Assembly (NCBI GenBank): GCA_964370395.1
Contig: CAYJIZ010000004.1
Span: 1 to 64,000, forward strand
Direction: 5' to 3'
DNA from: JBGUVL01 sp964370395
GTDB lineage: Bacteria > Bacillota_I > Bacilli_A > Erysipelotrichales > Erysipelotrichaceae
DNA length: 64,000 bases
This document shows, piece after piece, positions 1 to 7,845 of this stretch (position 1 is its first letter; every line of letters starts with the position of its first letter). Made by a program: the position numbers and the translations under genes. The notes beneath the pieces were generated by a model. That model did no database searches. It was not told the origin of the DNA and saw only the letters and a program-made list of their open reading frames with translations.

Positions 1-1
1 A

Positions 2-50
2 TACCCTATAGATGACACTTCTTTTTTTGTGTCTGTTCTATAGGGTATAG
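2..50. repeat. Long inverted repeat downstream of the regulator gene
   Basis: Two 12-base arms, ATACCCTATAGA at 2-13 and its exact reverse complement at 39-50, flank a partly paired interior (TGACAC against GTGTC) with a T-rich loop. No gene is visible inside it. It could be a terminator hairpin for a gene to the left of the window, or an operator. The TACCC/GGGTA half-sites recall CsoR-family operators, but here the arms lie far apart. The function is unresolved because the neighbouring gene is outside the window. Confidence 0.5.
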
Positions 51-53
51 TTT

Positions 54-75
54 AAAAAGGAGCAAGCTCCTTTTT
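54..75. terminator. Rho-independent terminator of the katA-DUF454-perR operon
   Basis: A 9-bp stem (AAAAAGGAG/CTCCTTTTT) with a CAAG loop and T-runs on both sides starts directly after the stop codon of the Fur-family gene. It can work in both directions. Confidence 0.8.
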
Positions 76-459
76 TTAATGTTTTTGTAAGCATTCGTCA
101 CATACCCCATGGAATGTTAAGTTCTTTGCTTTTACTTTTCCATGCGTAATGTTTTCTACTTCTTCATTTATGGTATCTAATGTAGCGCAATCAAAATTTT
201 CAATCTTACCACATATGTCACAAATAAAATGGTAATGCTCATGTGTCAACAAGTCATAACGAACCCCTTGTTTTTCAACATTCAGTTCTGCTATTACACC
301 TTGTTCCACCATCTTTTTTAAATTACGATACACTGTCGCAATTCCTATGCTATTGTCTTTCTCTTTCACGTACATATAGATCTCATCAGCACTTGGATGA
401 TAATGAGGATAAGTAGTAAAGTAAGACATGATATTTTCCCTTTGCCTTGTTTTATTCAT
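76..459 (-). CDS. perR: Fur-family regulator, PerR-like
   Basis: A 127-residue metalloregulator that would bind operator DNA with its N-terminal winged helix (about residues 1-75) and dimerise through the C-terminal part. Visible metal residues are H21, D69, H75 and H77 (HEHYH), and the structural zinc cysteines C80/C83 and C120/C123. It is the last gene of an operon with catalase, whose promoter region has a Fur/PerR-like palindrome, so a peroxide-sensing PerR role is inferred. Aligned by eye to B. subtilis PerR, the position of the regulatory Asp104 is Asn88 here (sequence IENF), with a Glu just before it. Fur proteins have Glu at that position. Family membership is certain; PerR rather than Fur is likely but not proven. 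Confidence 0.85.
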   Translation of the reverse strand: MNKTRQRENIMSYFTTYPHYHPSADEIYMYVKEKDNSIGIATVYRNLKKMVEQGVIAELNVEKQGVRYDLLTHEHYHFICDICGKIENFDCATLDTINEEVENITHGKVKAKNLTFHGVCDECLQKH

Positions 460-819
460 TTAACTCACCTTCGTTTTTATTTTTACAATATGTATGGTAA
501 CACAAATCATGATAATAAGTAATCCCATTTTCATCATTATATTAGAACTTAATGCAATGGAAATCAACATAGATGACCATAAAAAGATATAGGCTTTCCA
601 CTTTTCTTTTCTACCAACGCCTTGCTTAGTACGATAATGCTCTAAGTAAGGACCAAAATGCTTATTCTTATGCAAATACGCGTATGCTTTTTCATTTGAA
701 CGCAAGAAACAAAGAGAGGCTAAAATAAGGAATGGTGTTGTCGGCAACACTGGTACAACAATACCAATTGCTCCAATGGTTGCTGACAATACACCCGCGA
801 TAAATAGTACCGTACGCAT
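460..819 (-). CDS. DUF454 (YbaN-like) small membrane protein
   Basis: A 119-residue inner-membrane protein of the DUF454/YbaN family. It has the family signature: an N-terminal helix, the VPVLPTTPF motif near residues 23-31, then a CFLRS segment and two more hydrophobic helices at the C-terminus. The biochemical function of the family is unknown. It lies 1 base after the catalase stop and directly abuts the regulator gene, so the three are almost surely one transcript. Some DUF454 genes in other bacteria sit near haem or oxidative-stress genes; a role here is inference. Confidence 0.8.
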   Translation of the reverse strand: MRTVLFIAGVLSATIGAIGIVVPVLPTTPFLILASLCFLRSNEKAYAYLHKNKHFGPYLEHYRTKQGVGRKEKWKAYIFLWSSMLISIALSSNIMMKMGLLIIMICVTIHIVKIKTKVS

Positions 820-820
820 A

Positions 821-2311
821 CTAGATTAAATCTTTACCTTCGTTTTCCATGTAGTTATCGTAAGTGCTTCTTTCGATTTGTAATGCGTTACGCAATCCTT
901 CTCCATATGCTTCATCACATTTGTATCCATGCATTACATGGCGTAATTTAATGTGAATTGGTGCATCTCCCATTGCTCTTGCAGTGTTATCAAATAACAC
1001 TTGTTTTTGTTCTGGACTCATAATATCGAATAATGCTTTCGCTTGTGAGAAGTAATCACTATCGTCTTCTCTAAAGTCGTATTCATAAGCATGTCCAACA
1101 ATTTCTAAAGCTACTTCTTTTTCTTCAGGACTATCTTGCCATTCTCCATATGAGTTTGGTGCATACCCTAATGTTGCACCTTGGTTTCCATCCACACGCA
1201 TCATTCCATCGCGGTGGTATGAATGCACTGGACATTTTGCAGCATTGACAGGAATCGATGCATGGTTCACACCCAAACGGTAACGTTGTGCATCTCCATA
1301 TGCAAACAGACGTCCTTGTAACATTCTATCTGGTGATAAACTAATTCCAGGTACAATGTTAGCAGGGTTAAATGCTGCTTGTTCTACATCAGCAAAGTAG
1401 TTTTCAGGGTTACGGTTTAATTCCAATACTCCTACTTCTAATAATGGGAACTGTTTTTGTGACCAAGTCTTTGTTAAGTCAAATGGGTTAAACGGCATTT
1501 CTTCTGCTTGTTTTTCTTCCATCAACTGTACGTACATTGTCCATTTTGGGAAATCTTTGCGTTCAATCGCTTCAAATAAATCACGTTGGTGACTTTCACG
1601 ATCTTTCGCAATAATTGCTTCCGCTTGTTCATCTGTTAAGTTTTTAATTCCTTGTTGTGTTTTAAAATGGAATTTACACCAAGTACGTTTTCCATCTTTA
1701 TTAATAAAACTAAATGTATGACTTCCAAATCCATGCATATGACGGTAACTTGCAGGAATTCCACGATCACTCATCGTAATCGTAACTTGGTGGAATGCTT
1801 CTGGTAAATTAGTCCAGAAATCCCAGTTATTTTTTGCACTACGCATATTTGTTTTCGGATCACGTTTTACCGCATGATTTAAATCAGGGAAGTTTTTTGG
1901 ATCTCTTAAGAAGAATACAGGTGTATTGTTTCCTGCTAAATCCCAGTTCCCTTCTTCCGTATAAAACTTCATTGCAAATCCTCTAATGTCACGTTCTGCA
2001 TCAGCAGCTCCACGTTCCCCAGCAACAGTTGAGAAACGAACAAATACAGGTGTTTCCTTTCCTACACTTTCAAACAATTTCGCTTTTGAGTATTTTGTAA
2101 TTTCATCATTCGTTACTGTGAATGTACCAAAGGCTCCACTTCCTTTTGCATGCATTCTTCTTTCTGGAATAACTTCACGATCAAAGTGTGCTAGTTTTTC
2201 TAAGAACCATGTATCTTGTAATAGCATCGGTCCTCTTTTTCCAGCTGTTGCAGAGTTCATGTTATCACCAACTGGTGCTCCTACTGCATTCGTTAATCTT
2301 TTCTTATTCAT
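821..2311 (-). CDS. katA: Haem catalase (monofunctional, small subunit)
   Basis: Converts hydrogen peroxide to water and oxygen in the cytoplasm. The 496-residue length fits small-subunit clade 3 catalases. Visible features are the distal haem His54 (RRMHAKGSGAFG), the distal Asn in AGNNTPVFF near residue 128, and the proximal haem-ligand motif with tyrosine in RLFAYGDAQRYRLG in the second half. The reading frame is open for another 37 codons upstream, but that stretch crosses the dusB terminator. The ATG at 2311 has a strong AGAGGAGG site and gives the normal N-terminus. It is first in an operon with the DUF454 and perR-like genes, preceded by a Fur/PerR-like box, so peroxide- or iron-responsive expression is expected. 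The host must obtain or make haem. Confidence 0.97.
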   Translation of the reverse strand: MNKKRLTNAVGAPVGDNMNSATAGKRGPMLLQDTWFLEKLAHFDREVIPERRMHAKGSGAFGTFTVTNDEITKYSKAKLFESVGKETPVFVRFSTVAGERGAADAERDIRGFAMKFYTEEGNWDLAGNNTPVFFLRDPKNFPDLNHAVKRDPKTNMRSAKNNWDFWTNLPEAFHQVTITMSDRGIPASYRHMHGFGSHTFSFINKDGKRTWCKFHFKTQQGIKNLTDEQAEAIIAKDRESHQRDLFEAIERKDFPKWTMYVQLMEEKQAEEMPFNPFDLTKTWSQKQFPLLEVGVLELNRNPENYFADVEQAAFNPANIVPGISLSPDRMLQGRLFAYGDAQRYRLGVNHASIPVNAAKCPVHSYHRDGMMRVDGNQGATLGYAPNSYGEWQDSPEEKEVALEIVGHAYEYDFREDDSDYFSQAKALFDIMSPEQKQVLFDNTARAMGDAPIHIKLRHVMHGYKCDEAYGEGLRNALQIERSTYDNYMENEGKDLI

Positions 2312-2325
2312 AATTTCCTCCTCTA

Positions 2326-2344
2326 AATGATAACGATTATCATT
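2326..2344 (-). promoter_or_regulatory. Fur/PerR-like operator in front of katA
   Basis: The 19-base sequence AATGATAACGATTATCATT is a palindrome (AATGATAA, 3-base centre, TTATCATT) that closely resembles Fur- and PerR-box consensus elements. It ends just upstream of the katA ribosome site, where bound repressor would block transcription. The likely ligand is the Fur-family protein at the end of the same operon, giving autoregulation. Confidence 0.8.
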
Positions 2345-2396
2345 TTCATAATAACATCTTACACCCTTCTTTCTTTTTACGCTAATCATTTGCCCA

Positions 2397-2424
2397 CAAA
2401 AAAAAAGAATGTTTCGCAACATTC
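2397..2424 (-). terminator. Terminator after dusB
   Basis: A 7-bp stem GAATGTT/AACATTC with a 4-base loop, followed on the minus strand by a run of T. It starts just after the dusB stop and separates the hslO-dusB unit from katA. Confidence 0.8.
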
Positions 2425-2426
2425 CT

Positions 2427-3416
2427 TTATCTTTGTTTTTCGTACTCGATTAATTGTTCTTTGTACTTCTCTAAAATTGCCACCATTTGCTCGTATGACT
2501 CCATCTTAGATAACGCATCTTTCACATGATGTGACATAGGCAAACCTTTGATATACCAAGTGGCATGTCCACGCATCTCACGTATTCCTACATGTTCTCC
2601 TTTTAGATCACATAGCTTTTGAGCATGCTCTTTCGCTAGTGCAAACTTTTCAAGATACGTAAACTCTTTTTGTACCTCTCCTGTTGAAAGATAATCCGCG
2701 CATTGTTTAATTAACCAGGGGTTACCAAGTACCCCTCTTCCAATCATCACCGCATCGCAACCTGTTTCATCAAGCATTTTCTTCATTGTTTCAACGCTTG
2801 TGATATCACCATTTCCAATGACAGGAATAAAAACCGCTTCCTTCACTTTCTTAATGATTGTATAGTCTGCTTTTCCTTCATACATTTGAGAACGTGTTCT
2901 TCCATGTACGCAAATTGCACTCGCTCCAGCTTCTTCCACTGCTTTGGCTAGTTCAACCGCATTTATCGTATTGGCATCCCAACCTGCACGCATCTTCACC
3001 GTTACTGGTTTTTCAACTGCATCTACGATTGCTTTAACTAGTTGTTTCGCATGTGCAACATCTTTCATAAGTGCACTTCCCGCATTTGACTTAATCACTT
3101 TTGTTACTGGACAACCCATATTAATATCAATAATATCGCACTCTGTTTGCGTATCTAACAACTTTGCTGCATATACCATACTTTCAATATCATGCCCAAA
3201 AATTTGTAAGCTCATCGGATGTTCTTCCGCTAATACTTGTGTCATTCCTAATGTTTTCACATTATCATAAAACAAAGCTTTGTCACTCACCATTTCTGCA
3301 CAAATTAAACCTGCTCCAAATTTCTTACAAATACTTCGAAACGCTGCATTGGATATCCCCGCCATCGGTGCGATTACAATTTGATTCGCTATTTCAATAT
3401 CTCTAATTTTCCACAT
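2427..3416 (-). CDS. dusB: tRNA-dihydrouridine synthase (DusB type)
   Basis: An FMN-dependent enzyme that reduces specific uridines in tRNA to dihydrouridine using NADPH. The TIM-barrel signatures are present: IAPMAGISNAAFR at the N-terminus, the catalytic-cysteine motif DINMGCPVTKV, the KMRAGW strand, the VHGRTRSQMYEG loop, and the FMN-phosphate part IGNGDI...AVMIGRG. The ATG at 3416 is preferred over the upstream TTG at 3437 because it follows an AGGA element inside the end of hslO and gives the usual MWKIxxIEI start. It lies 1 base after hslO and is cotranscribed with it, as in many Firmicutes where hslO and dus genes are neighbours. Confidence 0.95.
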   Translation of the reverse strand: MWKIRDIEIANQIVIAPMAGISNAAFRSICKKFGAGLICAEMVSDKALFYDNVKTLGMTQVLAEEHPMSLQIFGHDIESMVYAAKLLDTQTECDIIDINMGCPVTKVIKSNAGSALMKDVAHAKQLVKAIVDAVEKPVTVKMRAGWDANTINAVELAKAVEEAGASAICVHGRTRSQMYEGKADYTIIKKVKEAVFIPVIGNGDITSVETMKKMLDETGCDAVMIGRGVLGNPWLIKQCADYLSTGEVQKEFTYLEKFALAKEHAQKLCDLKGEHVGIREMRGHATWYIKGLPMSHHVKDALSKMESYEQMVAILEKYKEQLIEYEKQR

Positions 3417-3417
3417 G

Positions 3418-4296
3418 TTAATTGTTTTTTCCTGCAATGATATCTAATAATTCTGCTTCTGAGAATTGGTATGTATTGCCACAGAACTGACAGTTCAACT
3501 CACAACCATGGTCTTCGTTTGCCATCGCTTGTAAATCTTCAAGCGATAATGTCGTTAATGCAGCATGCATTCTTTCTCTTGAACACTGGCATTTAAATTG
3601 AATATCTCTTTGTTCCAAAATTTTAACGTCATCAAACAATTGACGTAAGATAATTTCAAGTGGGATTCCTTCACTAATTAAAGTCGACATTGGTTTTAAC
3701 GTCTTCACTACTTCTTCCACAGCAATAATATCCTCTTCTGTTGCATCTGGCATCATTTGAATCAATAACCCACCACTTGCGATAATATTGTTATCTGTTT
3801 CGACTAATACACCTACTGAAACAATCGAAGGTGTTTGTTCACTTAATGCAAAGTAGAAAGCAAAGTCATCGCCAATTTCACCAGACTGTAAGTTTACTTT
3901 TCCACCAAAGTCTTCTTTCATTCCCATGTCTTTCTTCACTTCTAAATACCCTTCTTTACCAACAGCAATCCCTACTGCTAACTTACCAGTATCATTGTAT
4001 TGGTAATGAACGTGAGGATCTGCTACAAATCCACGCACACTTCCATCTGCATACGCATCAACCATGATTGTTCCAATTGGTCCACCACCATTGATTGTGA
4101 TATTAAGTTTTTCTTTTTCACTTTTTAAGTTACTACCCATCATGACTCCAACACTTAATACACGCCCTAATGCTGCACTTGCCGTTGGCCATAAATCATG
4201 ACGATCTTTTGCCTCCTGTACAAGTTGTGTTGTATCACAAATATAAATACGCACTTTTCCATCACGTGCCAACGCTTTTATTAATTTATCACTCAT
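3418..4296 (-). CDS. hslO: Redox-regulated chaperone Hsp33
   Basis: A 292-residue holdase that is switched on by disulfide formation under oxidative stress. The C-terminal zinc-binding redox switch is intact: CQC, then a CQFC motif about 30 residues later. The N-terminal substrate-binding core has the family GGGPIG segment. The ATG at 4296 has a GAGGTG ribosome site and gives the normal MSDKLIKAL start; the frame extends 18 codons further upstream without support. It is first in an operon with dusB and is physically next to other stress genes (katA, the Hsp70/J pair). Confidence 0.96.
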   Translation of the reverse strand: MSDKLIKALARDGKVRIYICDTTQLVQEAKDRHDLWPTASAALGRVLSVGVMMGSNLKSEKEKLNITINGGGPIGTIMVDAYADGSVRGFVADPHVHYQYNDTGKLAVGIAVGKEGYLEVKKDMGMKEDFGGKVNLQSGEIGDDFAFYFALSEQTPSIVSVGVLVETDNNIIASGGLLIQMMPDATEEDIIAVEEVVKTLKPMSTLISEGIPLEIILRQLFDDVKILEQRDIQFKCQCSRERMHAALTTLSLEDLQAMANEDHGCELNCQFCGNTYQFSEAELLDIIAGKNN

Positions 4297-4321
4297 ACTA
4301 TTCACCTCATTTTGCTTATTT

Positions 4322-4330
4322 ATTATAGCA
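4322..4330 (-). promoter_or_regulatory. Extended -10 promoter of hslO-dusB
   Basis: On the minus strand the sequence TGCTATAAT is a perfect extended -10 element about 25 bases before the hslO ATG. No good -35 box is visible, which extended -10 promoters tolerate. Confidence 0.6.
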
Positions 4331-4339
4331 TGAGTAAAC

Positions 4340-4381
4340 AAAAATGACATCTTCTAAGCAAAAGAATATGATGTCATTTTT
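4340..4381 (-). terminator. Terminator after the J-domain/Hsp70 operon
   Basis: Perfect 12-bp arms AAAAATGACATC (4340-4351) and GATGTCATTTTT (4370-4381) around an 18-base loop, with T-run ends on both strands. It lies directly downstream of the J-domain gene and upstream of the hslO promoter. Confidence 0.8.
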
Positions 4382-4391
4382 ATTTCAAATA

Positions 4392-5426
4392 CTATTTTAT
4401 TTTCTTAACGTATTCAAAAGGTTTATTCTCTTCAAATCTGTAATGAAATAACATTTTATATACTTCAGCATTTTTGAAAAATAACTCCTTATTCAATATC
4501 ACTGTGTTATTTGCGGCAGTACCTAAGTAACCTTTCCTATATAGATAATTAGCTAAACTTGTCTCGTTAATATAAAGTCGAACAATTTGATAAGAATATT
4601 CAATTGGGAAAAACCGCAATACTGTATCTTTTTCATGATCAAATAAATATTTACCTATTATGAAAACTCTTTTATCATAAAAGAACTTAAACTTCTCATA
4701 CCCAAATCGATACAATAACCCTTCTTTGTTATCCAAGAGTTCGGCAATTCCTTCTAATCCATTTTTTCTAAACGTTTCGCTATACTTAGGTAAATCATCA
4801 CCTTTAATTTTTTCTACTCTATTTTTCTCATTCAACAAGTTAAATTTATCTTTATTAATCGTCTCATTCAAACAACAATATACTCTCAATAAATGCAACG
4901 ATTTGTATCGATTACTTTCTACTTGAAATTGATAACTATCAAATATTGCTTGCAGCATTTCTTTTGTGATAGGTGATTTTACTACAATTTTAGAAATTAA
5001 CTTTTCTAGGACATCTTGCTCGTATTGGTACTTCAAAAAGAATTTACTACGTAACAAAACACGCAAATCATTTTCATCATTGCTTTCTTTATTATTGATT
5101 ATTTCTTCAAAGGAAGTAAAAAATTCATCTCGCAACGTCTCATAAATTCCATTTCCTACTTTATATAATAGACTATCATTATCCGTTGCTTTATCAATCG
5201 TAAGATTATTTATTTCCTTTTCTTCCTCTTCTTCACTTTCCCTATACCCAACCTCATCATTTATAATTTGCATTGCTTCTTTGTACGCTTTTCGTAATTT
5301 AATAAACCCTGATGAATCATCTTCAGGATGCATTTCTTTACTCTTTTCAGCATACGCTTTCTTAATTTGTGAAACACTCTCTAAACTACTTAACCCGAGT
5401 AATTTTAAAATATCTTCCTTTTTCAT
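4392..5426 (-). CDS. J-domain protein with HPE instead of HPD
   Basis: A 344-residue co-chaperone candidate. Residues 1-55 fit a compact J domain of the DjlB/DjlC/Hsc56 style (ILKLLGLSS, KKAYAEKSKEMHPEDD, FIKLRKAYKEAM). The invariant HPD tripeptide that triggers Hsp70 ATPase activity reads HPE at residues 33-35. A glutamate-rich linker near residues 60-70 leads to a C-terminal region of about 270 residues that I do not recognise; it lacks zinc-finger cysteines and membrane helices. Its start codon overlaps the stop of the Hsp70 gene (TAATG), so the two are translationally coupled and very likely partners. A specialised client is inferred. The D-to-E change may weaken or retune the interaction. 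Confidence 0.8.
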   Translation of the reverse strand: MKKEDILKLLGLSSLESVSQIKKAYAEKSKEMHPEDDSSGFIKLRKAYKEAMQIINDEVGYRESEEEEEKEINNLTIDKATDNDSLLYKVGNGIYETLRDEFFTSFEEIINNKESNDENDLRVLLRSKFFLKYQYEQDVLEKLISKIVVKSPITKEMLQAIFDSYQFQVESNRYKSLHLLRVYCCLNETINKDKFNLLNEKNRVEKIKGDDLPKYSETFRKNGLEGIAELLDNKEGLLYRFGYEKFKFFYDKRVFIIGKYLFDHEKDTVLRFFPIEYSYQIVRLYINETSLANYLYRKGYLGTAANNTVILNKELFFKNAEVYKMLFHYRFEENKPFEYVKKIK

Positions 5427-7213
5427 TAGTTTAAAAACCCTGAATTTCCATCTTCACTATCGCCTTCATCTGTTTCTTGTTTTTTTATTGCTTTCTTAAC
5501 AAACTGTTTCACATCTTCTTCACTATCCCAAGCGAATTGAAGCAACTGTCCCTCTATGTTTTGAAACAGTTCTGTAATTCGTTTTCTTTCAATACGAATT
5601 CTACTTTCTTTCTCATTTTTGATAAAAGTTTCGAATCCTACAATAACTTGACTGATGAACTGTTTTCCATAATCACTAGTTTCTTTGTACAGTCGTTTCC
5701 CCCACGCAATAATGTACTTATCTTCATCACTCATTTTTTTCTTGCTGCCTAATTGTCGCAACTCTTTAATTTTTTCCTGCATTGCTTTTTCACTTAACAT
5801 TGCACCTTCTTCTAAAATTACTTTCTGTCTTCTAAACCCACTTGCAGAATCAATTGTTTCAACAATTAAAATACCATTAATGTCATAACTTAAGCGCAGA
5901 ATAGCACATTTTTCTCGTTTTAGATTTCGCGTAATATAACAGCTAATTTCTCCAAGTTTATGATTATCCTTTGCATACATTTCATCTCCCTGGTATATTT
6001 CAAAACGCATGCAATTTTGTTGGTCATTCACTGGATAAAATGTTTTCTTTTTTGTCACAGGTAAGGTTTCATTCTTTTTAATAATTTCCATAAACAAAGG
6101 TTTCTTCGCATCGTTATGATTCATTACAGCGATTCCAATCGAAAATGCTGATACATCACTTACTACAATATCACGCAATTTTGACGCACGAGATTTCACT
6201 CCTGCTATCACGGCACAACCTTTTGCCACGCTCATTTCACAATCTGAAAACAATAGCGGTTCCTTTTGAAATGTATGTTTAATAAACTTTTGAATCACTT
6301 TTAATTTTGATGAACCACCTACCATTAATATTTCATCAATTTCATTTATATTCAAATCACATTTACGTAGAGCATTAAGCATAACTTTATTAATTCTATC
6401 AAATAATTTAGCACAAATGAAAATAAATTTTTCCTCATCTATCTCATAAGAATACTTCGTATCGTTATAAACAAATTGTCTTGTGACTTTTTGATCTGAC
6501 AACTGTTCTTTTAACTCACGCATTTGTGATAAGAATATTTGTTTGTCACTTTCATTATTAATTTCAAAATCTATGTTATTCTCAATCATAAAATCATCCA
6601 ATAACATTTCATCAAAATTATTTCCACCTAAATGATTATCTCCACTAGTCGATATAATATCAACAATATTTTCGAACACGTCAACTACCGATACATCCAA
6701 TGTTCCACCACCAAAGTCAAAGACCAAAACAACCTTCTCTTTTTCATTCAATAAACTGTGATGTGCAATGGCAGCAGTTGGTTCATTAATGATTCGTTCG
6801 ACTTTTAAACCTGCTAATTCACCAGCTAGTTTTGTATCACTTCTTTGTCTGTTATTAAAATATGCAGGTACGCTTATAATCGCTTCCTCCACTTCTTCAT
6901 TTAAGTATCGTTGTGCATCCTCTTTTAATTGTCTAATCACAAAAGAGGATAGTTCTACTGGACTAAACTCTTTTGTATCAAGTGTAAACTTCTTATTTGT
7001 ACCCATAAACTGCTTAAAATTCGCAACTGTATTTTCTGGATCAGTGATCAAACGTTCTTTCGCAATTGCCCCAACAATTATTTCACCATCTTCCATACTC
7101 ACTACAGACGGTGTACAATACGCTCCTAAACTATTTGGTATTTGTATTACTTGATCCTCTTTCCAAATGCTTACTAACGAGTTTGTTGTTCCTAAATCAA
7201 TTCCTATTATCAT
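5426..7213 (-). CDS. HscC-like Hsp70 chaperone
   Basis: A 595-residue Hsp70-type ATPase distinct from housekeeping DnaK. The nucleotide-binding domain shows DLGTTNS at 6-12, EPTAAI at 144-149, FDFGGGTLDVS at 165-175 and a GGSSKL loop near 315. The substrate-binding part (about 380-520) is divergent and short, and the tail is acidic rather than the usual DnaK end. It is the first gene of a two-gene operon with an atypical J protein and has no grpE nearby. This matches the HscC-type specialised systems known from enterobacteria and scattered Firmicutes. The client is unknown. Confidence 0.88.
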   Translation of the reverse strand: MIIGIDLGTTNSLVSIWKEDQVIQIPNSLGAYCTPSVVSMEDGEIIVGAIAKERLITDPENTVANFKQFMGTNKKFTLDTKEFSPVELSSFVIRQLKEDAQRYLNEEVEEAIISVPAYFNNRQRSDTKLAGELAGLKVERIINEPTAAIAHHSLLNEKEKVVLVFDFGGGTLDVSVVDVFENIVDIISTSGDNHLGGNNFDEMLLDDFMIENNIDFEINNESDKQIFLSQMRELKEQLSDQKVTRQFVYNDTKYSYEIDEEKFIFICAKLFDRINKVMLNALRKCDLNINEIDEILMVGGSSKLKVIQKFIKHTFQKEPLLFSDCEMSVAKGCAVIAGVKSRASKLRDIVVSDVSAFSIGIAVMNHNDAKKPLFMEIIKKNETLPVTKKKTFYPVNDQQNCMRFEIYQGDEMYAKDNHKLGEISCYITRNLKREKCAILRLSYDINGILIVETIDSASGFRRQKVILEEGAMLSEKAMQEKIKELRQLGSKKKMSDEDKYIIAWGKRLYKETSDYGKQFISQVIVGFETFIKNEKESRIRIERKRITELFQNIEGQLLQFAWDSEEDVKQFVKKAIKKQETDEGDSEDGNSGFLN

Positions 7214-7302
7214 TACCGATTTCTCCCTTTACTCCTTTTGATTTTTTTATTGTATCATAGTTTATTGCTTACCTCACCAAAAACAAAATGCCAAATTTTA
7301 AC

Positions 7303-7329
7303 ATAAAAAAATATCACATTGTGATATTT
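7303..7329 (-). terminator. Terminator after the DUF2871 gene
   Basis: A 9-bp stem AAATATCAC/GTGATATTT with a 3-base loop that overlaps the stop codon, followed by TTTTTT on the minus strand. Confidence 0.75.
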
Positions 7330-7741
7330 AGGATAAACTCTTCTCTTTTATCATCTTAAACATAAAGAATAATCCAACGCATAAGATGATATGAAATACT
7401 CCGGATATTCCCGCTATCGACATATCCATTGCACTGCTCAAATTCATTTCTAACACTTGTGTCATACCTCGTGCAAACAAAGAAGCTGCCGCTCCTAGTA
7501 CACCGATGTTGTAGAATAACATGAATTTATTAAAGTATTTGCTTTGTTCAATTTGAAATGCTTTTTCAAATAGCATCATCACAAGGAAAACAATCATTCC
7601 TAAGGCAAATAAATGAACATGAATTTTACTTAAACTCGTTATTCCCACAAAGCCATTTAATTTTGTAAACTCACGAAAGAAAACACCTGCAACGATTGCT
7701 AACACAGCATAGGTCATCGACCAATTAAATAATTTTTTCAT
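7328..7741 (-). CDS. DUF2871-like four-helix membrane protein
   Basis: A 137-residue integral membrane protein with four predicted helices (about 10-28, 42-60, 75-93, 108-130). The segment GVFFREFTK and the conserved histidines in KIHVHLFALGM match my recollection of the DUF2871 family, whose function is not known. The conserved histidines could hold haem or metal, but that is speculation. It stands alone between two terminators and has a good GGAGG site, so it is a single-gene unit. Confidence 0.7.
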   Translation of the reverse strand: MKKLFNWSMTYAVLAIVAGVFFREFTKLNGFVGITSLSKIHVHLFALGMIVFLVMMLFEKAFQIEQSKYFNKFMLFYNIGVLGAAASLFARGMTQVLEMNLSSAMDMSIAGISGVFHIILCVGLFFMFKMIKEKSLS

Positions 7742-7804
7742 TCTCCCAATCCTCCAGTTATTACCATTTTAATAATGTTTGTTTCAAATTGCGAGCCATA
7801 TGAC

Positions 7805-7838
7805 CTAAAAAAAACTACTTTCTTATTAGAAAGTAGTT
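7805..7838 (-). terminator. Terminator after ftsH
   Basis: A perfect 11-bp stem AACTACTTTCT/AGAAAGTAGTT with a TATT loop, followed by a T-run on the minus strand. Confidence 0.85.
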
Positions 7839-7845
7839 CTCTTTT

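Noticed and set aside
2312..2422. N-terminal extension of the catalase frame
   Set aside because: It crosses the dusB terminator and the Fur/PerR-like box, and the ATG at 2311 has the strong ribosome site and the normal catalase start.
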